Of a stretch of 64,000 bases of DNA, positions 56,476 through 64,000 are shown piece after piece. How positions within the stretch are numbered: the stretch's first letter is position 1; each line of letters opens with the position of its first letter. The stretch is from Mytilus galloprovincialis. Taxonomy: Eukaryota; Mollusca; Bivalvia; Mytilida; Mytilidae. The stretch covers positions 65,067,261-65,131,260 of the forward strand of contig NC_134845.1 of assembly GCF_965363235.1 (NCBI RefSeq), given 5' to 3'. The notes under the pieces were generated by a model. That model saw nothing but the letters and a program-made list of their open reading frames with translations, was not told where the DNA came from and searched no databases. The translations under genes and the position numbers were made by a program.

Positions 56476-57645
56476 ATCAGGCGCGTAGCTACATTTACGT
56501 CAAAACGCCCGGGCGTACACTTAAATTTTGACAAAAAAAATAATCGAAAGAAAAGAAAAAAGAACTTGTTATAGAAGCACACAAGCTCAGTTATAATTCT
56601 TCCTTCATTGGCTTGTAATTGCGGATCAAATTGACGAAATTTACTGTTCAGCAAATTAGTATCATATTATGATTATGATCATTTTCTGTCAAGCCTGTGA
56701 CATATTTTTGACGACAAAGAGAGACATATATAGCGTTTCTAAATTTTAGGTTCAGTATGTTGTTAAACTTTAAAAAAAAAAAACAAAAAACAAAAAAACA
56801 AGAACTTTGCCAAACCTTTACGAAATTTAACGAAGTTGAACAGAAACTGTATATGTTCAAAAGAGTAAACTGACTGAGAGCATAATACTGATGTTAATTT
56901 TCCCGTGTTTGACGAAAAAAATTAACAAATACTAATAGTAATAGTCATGGGTTAATATTTTGACACAACAATTTCTTTGTCGAAACTTTATCGAATTAAT
57001 TGAAATTTTCGCAGAATCCAAGCATTTTTTACAACTTTGAAAGTAAATTTGTTTATTCATTTTTCAGTATTATACTGACAAACCGTATGGCTTTTTTTAA
57101 ATTATAAATGCATAAACCTTGATAAATTGTTATGAAACTTGGGACGAAACTACAATTCCAGATCAATAAAAAATATCTAAAAATATCCGTTTGATTTTTA
57201 AAATCCAGTAGCGGACTGATAATGGATTCACTTTTTGCGGGGAAAATCTTAGACGAGAACCAGGGTTCAACAGAGCCCTTTACGATATCTAACATTGCAT
57301 CTGAACATCTCTGACGATTAATTAATACATGTTCATGTACGAAATTTAAAATTACTGGTTTTGACATTTTCTCTGAATCCAATGATAATTTCAAATAAAC
57401 AAAATGATTAATTAAATATACCAAATAAACCATTTAGATTCTAAACGATGTTGCTACTTATGAGTGTCTAATGACAGGAATGGTGTCCATTTTCGATAAC
57501 TCGTTAGCTTCCGGGTGCTTCGCCCCCTAGCTCTCAGCCAATTCCAGCAATTGTTTGTCATTGGCCCGTTTGGGGTCCTCAGACCCCTCGCCAAGGTTCG
57601 GGCGTACACGAAAAAATGACCTAGCTACGCCACTGGCTATTGATA
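56476..57645. mobile_element. TIR element, about 1.17 kb
   Basis: Left end GGCGCGTAGCTACATTTACG and, reversed, right end AGTGGCGTAGCTAGGTCATT; both arms share CGGGCGTACAC 35-45 bp inside. GCTAT precedes the left end and follows the right end, suggesting a short or decayed target duplication. A minus-strand 126-codon frame lies inside (57433-57053). Confidence 0.65.
57053..57433 (-). CDS. unrecognised 126-codon frame inside a TIR element
   Basis: Starts MVYLVYLINHFVYLKLSLDS and includes VHEHVLINRQRCSDAMLDIV and FPAKSESIISPLLDFK. It is the longest ATG-started minus-strand frame in the window and lies between the TIRs, so it could be a remnant of the element's own protein. No motif I can name. 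May be chance. Confidence 0.25.
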   Translation of the reverse strand: MVYLVYLINHFVYLKLSLDSEKMSKPVILNFVHEHVLINRQRCSDAMLDIVKGSVEPWFSSKIFPAKSESIISPLLDFKNQTDIFRYFLLIWNCSFVPSFITIYQGLCIYNLKKAIRFVSIILKNE

Positions 57646-58719
57646 ATGAATGAAGGTCAAGATCAGTATTAACGATTTTCACTTCAACCGTTATTATCGA
57701 CTCCTAGGAGTCGATATTAAGAATTGAACGATGGACAGTCAGTGCGTGAATTTTTCTTGCTACCTGATTGGAAGATATTACCAGACGTGAATAATCAAAG
57801 TTTATTGATTGGTTAGGACAATCCAAACCTAGTTAATGTCCTTCAATCCCGTAGAATATCGGATTTGTCCTCTCTATTTTAGCAATTAGATTTTGCCATG
57901 GTCATTGATAATGCATATTCATGATATTGGTACACAGGTAACTTTTATCTATAATAGTCGAATCTTCTGGAGTTTCGTAAACAACAACGTTAAACGATAT
58001 ATACTACTTCATAACGTGTGACCTCACGTGTGTGGTAAAATTTGTTGATTGATGCACGTGGCTATTCTAGTAAATGAATAAATCTACAAAGCGAGAGCAC
58101 TTTCCATTTTCATCAGCTAAGAGTCGACTTAGCCCTTTTTGAAAGGATAATGCTTGTAGAGTTATTGTTCTTGATACTCTTTCAAATTTGAAATTTATGT
58201 CATTTCCGTGTAATAAGCGATCAACCGTTCTTCCAATGCTTTTAAAATTCAACATGTTGTTACCGATGAAAAAATGAAGGTCAATTAAGATTAATTTCGA
58301 ATTGATAATATTCCCTTTTAGTGCTCATGAGTTATGGTTAACAGGCACATAAGTCGTAGGTCAAATAAGTGTGAATGTGCCTTCATAATACAGAAAACAC
58401 GGTTTGCTGTCAATTTGACAGCACTGTTCTTGTAACGGTTATGTCAAAATCATTAGAGATAGCGATCTGATGTGTCACGAGAAGAAAACATGTATAGCTG
58501 ACAATTAAGACTTAGATTTATAGCAGCAAATAAAATGTGTTATGCTGTGGAACCATATGTATTCACATATCAGCATTGTCTGGTTTAAAGAGGACGATAT
58601 CTTAATTTTGAGGGGTACAATGTTTACAAAACTTTGAATTTTTCGAAAAACTAAGGATTTTCTTATCCAAGGCATAGATTACCTTAGCCGTATTTGGCAC
58701 AACTTTTTGGAATTTTTTA

Positions 58720-58860
58720 TCCTAAATGCTCTTTAACTTTGTACTTGTTTGGCTTTATAAATATTTTGATATGAGCGTCACTGATGAGTCTTATGTAGAC
58801 GAAACGCGCGTCTGGCGTACTAAATTATAATCCTGGTACCTTGTTTGATAACAATTTAAT
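58720..58860 (+). mobile_element. hammerhead-bearing repeat, copy 3
   Basis: 'aactttgtacttgtttggc', 'ttttgatatgagcgtca', core, 'aaattataatcctggtacct'. Same subtype as copy 1. Confidence 0.75.
58773..58819 (+). ncRNA. type I hammerhead ribozyme motif, intact core
   Basis: CTGATGA 58781-58787, stem II GTCT/AGAC, GAAA 58801-58804, stem III ACGC/GCGT, cleavage triplet GTA 58817-58819. Confidence 0.72.
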
Positions 58861-60100
58861 ATTGGCTGTCTTACAAAATTAAACGACAAAGTTGAAGATT
58901 AAATGATATACATAAGGAAATTCTATCCAATAGAAAGGAAGCACTTACATATCGACACGAAATTTCCGCGATAGTTCGTTTTTTCCTGGTCCACAATCTT
59001 TAACACACACACGCAACGGTAACTGGTGACTTCCGAAATTAGCAATCTGAGGACCAAGGATATGCATAAAATACCCACTTATGGTATTGTCTCTTGACTC
59101 TTAGTTTCCGGAATAATAAGGACCATCATAAAAATGGGAAGTCGAATTTTTCAAAGGAAACAGTTGAAATCGATCCTGTATGTTAATTCGCATTTGATAA
59201 ACTCTCGTCATACGTAGATGTACAAAAAAATGTCACGTGATGTGACTTTTCCACCATCCATGTATTGTGGAACAAGCGTAATCCCAACAACGATATGGTT
59301 TCACCATTATTTAATATGGGTGTGTCGTTTGGCAATGTGGTTTTAACATTACTTGATGTGTATGTGACTTAATGTTATGTAGTTGTTTCATTAAATTATG
59401 TGGCTTTGTTATTTCATAATTAAGATTTGCCAACTCTGTATATGGCTTTATCATTACGTATTGATGTTTCAAAAGGAGTATGTCCAGTAAGACCCTTTTT
59501 TGGCGCAAAATATAGCAGTTTTACAAAATTGTTAAAATGTAAACGTTCAGTTATTAATTGGAAAGTAGAATGCTTCGGCTACATAAATACGGTCTGTTTT
59601 TGACAATACAATTCACATATATGGAGTACTAGCACCACAAAGTCATGCTAAACAACTGAAATCTTCTGAATTTAGCATTTGAGTTAAATTTTAGACGGTT
59701 TCCGTCTTCAATGAAAGTGGCCGTATTTGTGTCCATTCTTAATATTAAAATGTAAGTTGTATTTGATGATAATACACAACATATATAAAGGTTGAGGATG
59801 AACAGAGATGCGATCAGTTAAATTTTTGACGAAAACCATCTTAAATGTTACATTTTTTAGCATATTTGATAGATTTTTAATATTTAAGCTTGAATCGGAG
59901 CGTTTTAATGACTAAATCGGTTAAGATATTTCACATAAACTAATGGAAATATCTAAAATAGACACTTAAGTGTTTAAAAAGTGTCCAAAATCTACCGTCA
60001 GATGAACCTATAATTTGAGGCCAAAATCGGCCCTTATCGGACTATTTTACACTTCATAATGTCAGTTTTTGATGTGGTCCTTTCATTCTTTGATGTGGTT
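58860..60100. other. no gene; degenerate minisatellite at 59290-59475
   Basis: 59290-59475 and 60060-60115 hold irregular copies of a motif like 'tatgtggttttatcatta'. The minus open frame over 59311-59508 translates this repeat. The rest is featureless. Confidence 0.5.
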
Positions 60101-60140
60101 ATCTTCGCACTTTATTTGGCCCTTTTAACTTTTTGGATTT

Positions 60141-60187
60141 GAGCGTCACTGATGAGTCTTTTGTAGACGAAACGAGCGTCTGGCGTA
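60141..60187 (+). ncRNA. type I hammerhead ribozyme motif, near-intact
   Basis: CTGATGA 60149-60155, stem II GTCT/AGAC with loop TTTGT, GAAA 60169-60172, stem III ACGA/GCGT (last pair mismatched), cleavage triplet GTA 60185-60187. The host repeat copy 4 spans about 60110-60245 and matches copy 2. Confidence 0.65.
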
Positions 60188-60924
60188 TGTACAAAATTTA
60201 GTCCTGGTATCTATGATGAGTTTAATTATCACAATACGTGATGTAGCATATTTGTCTTCGCCATAATATGTTTCAAGTTGAACATTACAAAGTAACAGGA
60301 AAGTCGAATAAAAATCAAACTTTTTCTATATCCATTAAGAGAATATACTTTAATTTGTTTTTCATTATTGTTCGGATTTAGAGGATAATACAAGGTCAAG
60401 GTCATATTCTAATTTTTGAATTTTGCTTATATTCACTTATTTCTAAAAATCGTATAAGATATCGACAAATTATATTTACTAATATGTTAGTTGCGACCGT
60501 TGTCGTAACATGTAAATTTTGATTGCAAGGGTACATTGAATGTAAAAGGGAGTTTTCTCCCCTCTTGTATTTAAAAATACGCGTATGGTGATATAACTCA
60601 ATAACCAAATTTAATTAAGACCTATGGTCTTTTGATTTGAGGTCCTTGGTCTATGACCTTTAATTTCAAGGCCATAGCTTAATTTGACGTTCTAGATTTT
60701 GACCTCTGCTTTTACCTCATATGTATACATGATAAAGCCATAAAACTTTTGGCAATAGGCATACATGTTACAGAGTTGTCAAGCCACAACTGGAGATTTG
60801 GAAAATTTCAGCAGGAGTTTGGGCCTCATAACCTATTATAGGTATCACCATTTAAATTTGAAAAAAAAACAAGCGGAATAGACAATGTGAAAACCGGAAC
60901 TAGCTATTTTTGTAGTTTATTAAT

Positions 60925-61880
60925 ATAAAAGTATATAGAACCAGATAGGTTTGAAACCAGTGTCAAGTAAATATTCAAATATTATCGGAAGTGACATTTT
61001 TTCAAAACGAAACAAATTAACTCCCTTATTTAAAAATATTGTATAGAAACCATATATTTTGGGAATCAGCGTACAATAAGTTATCATTTGACGATTGAAA
61101 TGACATTTTTAACTTAATTTTACTACTTTCATATCAAAATACATTGTTTTGTGTGGAAAGACCTACAATTGTTCTGTAAACAATTGGTTTTTAATTATTA
61201 AAATGTTTTTTTCTGACACCAAATTTTGTTGTCGCGTAAAATTTTTGTTTCGCAATATGCCGCTAAGATATTTCTTATATAGTATCATACAGTTAATGCG
61301 CTTTTTAAATTATTTTTATCTATTCGAAGCCGAACAATTTTCTTTGTAAGAGTTATCTCCCTATTCACTGTTTATTAAGTGAGTTTATCTCCTTCGTAAC
61401 AAAAAAAAGATATTGACAAAATTACATCCTTAGGAATTTTTGGCTAATTTTTATTGAAGCGATTCGATGAAATTTTATGGGAGTTATCTACCTTCACAAA
61501 ATATTTGTCAGTATGCTTTTTTATCTCATAAATCTTTAACCGTATAACCCTAGAACCTTTTATTTGAGTTCGCTAGGTCCTAACTTAGAAAATGAGGTAA
61601 AGGTCAAAGGTCAAGGTCGGAATCAATATATTTTGTAATTCAGATACGTAAACTTATCACTTACGACTAGACGTGACTTTCGATAAACCGGAAGTAACCA
61701 ATTATCTCCTTGTTTACAGGCAAAAGTATATAGAAACTATTTATTTCTGGAATCAGTGTGCAAAAAGCTATCATATGAGACCAGAAGTGATCAAACTTCA
61801 CCGGAAGTAGCTTATTATCTTACTTATTTCACTCAAAAGTATATTGAAACCATTTATTCATTTCATCAGTATGAAGAAAT
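60925..61880 (+). repeat. diverged repeats in two 114-bp pairs
   Basis: 'aaaagtatatagaaaccat', 'ggaatcagtgt', 'ataagctatcatatga' and 'ccggaagtgac' recur at about 60926, 61040, 61724 and 61838; each pair is 114 bp apart. Confidence 0.6.
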
Positions 61881-62026
61881 TAGCTTCTTTTCAAAATTTC
61901 TTTGAAAGACCATAAATTGGTCTCTAAACAATTGGTTTTTAATTATTAATAGGACTTTTTCTTTGTATACATTTGAATACAATAGTGATTTGATTAATTG
62001 CGAAAATAGTTTTCAAAGGTACCAGG

Positions 62027-63069
62027 GGTGGTGTTCTCAAAGCTATCTTAGGACTAAGACGTGTCCTAAGTCCATTTTATGACAGGTATTTATCCTAAGT
62101 CGTGTTCTCGAAGCTCTCCTAATTTACGATATATCGCAGTTTTCTTCCTAACTTTAGGACACCTAATTAGGTGTCTTAAATTAGGTGTCTTAGGATCATC
62201 CTATCTTCATTCTAACATAATAAAGTTTGGATTTCGCTTTTTGTTCATTTTTTTACCTGAAAATTAACATGAAATAAAACGCACCATCGGTTTTGACTCG
62301 TATATAAAGAAATAATGCATGATTTTAAACTTTGAACTTTGTTTTTACGATTACACGGCTACCAATTTAAGTCTCATTTCAAAACAATTTTCAGTTTAAA
62401 TTACAATCCTTTTTGATATAATTTTAGTATTACATTTGAAATCATGGATTTCATTCTTTTCAATCTAATTAAAAACCGATCTCTCATGCAGCTCCCGCAT
62501 GGTCAAAAACGACCTGCGACCTCTGGGCTTTTTAGAGGCGACTTCCGACCTGAGAGCCTTCTAAAAACGACCTACGACCTGTAAAATTTAGAAAAAACGA
62601 CCTCCGACCGACACCCGTCCTCTGTGTTGGGAAAAAACGACCTGCGACCTGTACATTTCCCTTAAAAACGACCTCTCGACGAATTTAAAAGTGACTATGC
62701 GACCTGATGGGGTACCCTGTGGGAGCCTCTCTCATCGTTCCCGTTTTCTGATATGTCGCGTTGGAGCATCAGAAAACGGGAGCGATGAGAGATCGGTTTT
62801 TAATTAGATTGAATTCTTTAATTGTAATTATAAAATTCGTAAACAATTTTATTAATTGGTTTATTCATTAATAAATGTTTTATCAAAAAATCAATTTTAC
62901 GATTTAAAATTTCGACTTAGGATATGTTTATGACGTCCTAACATAAGATACGTCTGAGATAGCTTCGAGACACAACTTAAGAGTGTCCTAAATTGATCAT
63001 AAGCCCATCCTAAAATTGGTCTTATTTATGACTTAGGACGAATCTTATGATACTTTCGAAAACACCACC
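62027..63069. mobile_element. outer foldback element, 1043 bp with nested insertion
   Basis: Ends GGTGGTGTTCTC and GAAAACACCACC, flanked by CCAGG (62022-62026) and CCTGG (63070-63074), a likely 5-bp duplication with one change. Both arms are rich in 'cctaag'/'cttagg' repeats (cttaggactaagacgtgtcc). The flanks are the two halves of a hammerhead repeat (caaaggtacc before, 'gccagacgcgcg' after), so it inserted into that repeat. Confidence 0.8.
62460..62812. mobile_element. inner foldback element, 353 bp, ATTCTTT target duplication
   Basis: ATTCTTT at 62453-62459 and 62813-62819. TIR TCAATCTAATTAAAAACCGA plus TCTCTCAT. The interior carries seven diverged copies of 'aaaaacgacctgcgacct', and the right part has a second hairpin (cgttcccgttttctgat / atcagaaaacgggagcg). 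Confidence 0.9.
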
Positions 63070-63076
63070 CCTGGCT

Positions 63077-63170
63077 TTTAATTTTATTTGCCAGACGCGC
63101 GTTTCGTCTACATAATACTCATCACTGACGCTCAGATAAAAAAAAGGTAGAAAGCCAAACGAGTGTAAAT
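63077..63170 (-). mobile_element. hammerhead-bearing repeat, copy 5 (core damaged)
   Basis: Minus strand reads GTGATGA instead of CTGATGA (63125-63119), and stem II has one mismatch, while GAAACGCGCG is kept. Its other end lies at 62010-62026, beyond the nested foldback. Confidence 0.65.
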
Positions 63171-63564
63171 TTGAAATAAATTAATTGAAATTAATGTCTT
63201 CTCCTTTTTTGCAAAGAATACAATTATATGAATAAGAAAGCTCTACAATTGATAACTCCAGACCTACTTTTAACAAAAACACTTCTTACATTGTCTCATG
63301 TAAAATTTTAAAATTTCATCATGAATTATATTACATTATCATGCTGAAAATCATATATTAGTTTAATGAAACATTTCGGTGGGAAGATTATATTTGATAC
63401 ACACAAATGTTCATTTTGAAATGGGAAATTTGTTATAATAAAACAATAATCATAATTGAGAGGTCAAATCAACCCACACTACATTAATATTTCCTTAAAG
63501 CTAGATAATATTTGATCATATTTTCTATTCTTAGCTATTGTTATTTGAAAGTTATGTTCACACA

Positions 63565-63613
63565 ATGTTTTTGGTTTTGGTAACTGTTTTGTTATTCACA
63601 AGAAAATGTTACG
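63565..63613 (+). CDS. first exon of a third Ly6-like paralogue (continues beyond window)
   Basis: Reads MFLVLVTVLLFTRKCYG, 49 nt ending in a phase-1 donor GGTAAGT, as in the gene at 2383. About 630 bp around it (63175-63795) align with 1990-2640, including the upstream block 'cactacattaatatttcctt' and about 180 bp of intron. The intron is then interrupted by a family A repeat. Exons 2 and 3 would lie beyond base 64000, so intactness is unknown. Confidence 0.65.
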
Positions 63614-63794
63614 GTAAGTTAAATATTTTACATCACCAAAAGAATGCATTTAACTATAAACCGTCTTAGCATTTGTCATTAGAAACCATGCATGTAAGTT
63701 GATTTGCAATTACACTATTCGTTTTTCTTTTGTAACTACAATGATTCAAAGCATGAAAAAGAAAAGGTCTGAAAAGTAAAGCCATAAATGTCTA

Positions 63795-64000
63795 TAGATA
63801 TAGTAAGATGTGGTATGAGTGCCAATGAGACAACTCTCCATCCAGGTCACATTTTATAAAAGTAAACCATTATAGGTCAAAGTACGGTCTTCAACACTGA
63901 ATCATAACGAAAAGAAAACTATAAAGGGCCCCAAAATAATTACTAGTGTAAACCATTTAACGGTCTAATCTTTTAAAAAACCGAGCAACGCGAAAACACT
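63795..64000 (+). repeat. family A repeat, right edge
   Basis: 'gatgtggtatgagtgccaat', 'gagacaactctccatccagg', 'gtcaaagtacggtcttcaac', then the window ends inside it. Confidence 0.8.

Larger units (their letters stand above)
56285..58290 (+). repeat. three diverged copies of a local repeat around a transposon
   Basis: 'cgttcaattaatgcgtttca' + 'aattcaatatgttg' occurs at about 56430-56475, with related copies at 56285-56345 and 58205-58285. The middle copy is split by the element at 56476-57645. Confidence 0.55.

Overview
The window reads as bivalve mollusc nuclear DNA, most likely a mussel (Mytilus or a close relative). It is strongly AT-rich. It has small exons separated by kilobase introns, lineage-specific secreted-protein genes, and a very dense load of repeats that I recognise from memory as typical of Mytilus: the GACGAAACGCGCGTC hammerhead-like repeat, the 'caatgagacaactctccatcc' repeat, and TTAA-flanked MITEs starting GGTGGTACCTAACAC. 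The species cannot be proven from the sequence alone. There are no rRNA genes, no standard tRNA genes and no CRISPR array.

Genes. (1) A three-exon plus-strand gene at 2383-4902 encodes a 197-residue, cysteine-rich, Ly6/uPAR-like protein with a signal peptide and a hydrophobic tail. It belongs to a dispersed local family: a broken copy at 5843-6930, a decayed copy at 41909-42580, a lone third exon at 48466-48739, and a fresh first exon at 63565-63613 whose gene runs off the right edge. (2) A four-exon minus-strand gene at 12588-8215 encodes a 213-residue secreted protein with one WSC domain followed by a PAN/apple-like domain; all splice phases agree. (3) Two isolated signal-peptide-like exons (13579-13520 minus, 26169-26237 plus) and a few unrecognised open frames may belong to further genes.

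Mobile DNA fills most of the rest. From left to right: hammerhead-bearing repeats (five copies, four with an intact catalytic core); a Penelope-type GIY-YIG fragment near 19 kb; a 4.1-kb terminal-inverted-repeat (TIR) element packed with CCAACGTTGG motifs (26307-30432); a run of MITEs and a LINE remnant (34.9-37.2 kb); a 5.5-kb TIR element (about 42896-48428) that contains a satellite array, a Mutator-like element and a MITE, the last two with clear target-site duplications; a 4.0-kb TIR element (49470-53477); and a two-level nested foldback at 62-63 kb inserted into a hammerhead repeat. The satellite inside the 5.5-kb element has a sister array at 16.1-17.9 kb.

The main story is therefore genome dynamics. 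A recently duplicated secreted-protein family sits among non-coding TIR and foldback elements with palindromic subterminal repeats, and several insertions can be dated relative to each other through target duplications and empty-site copies in the same window.
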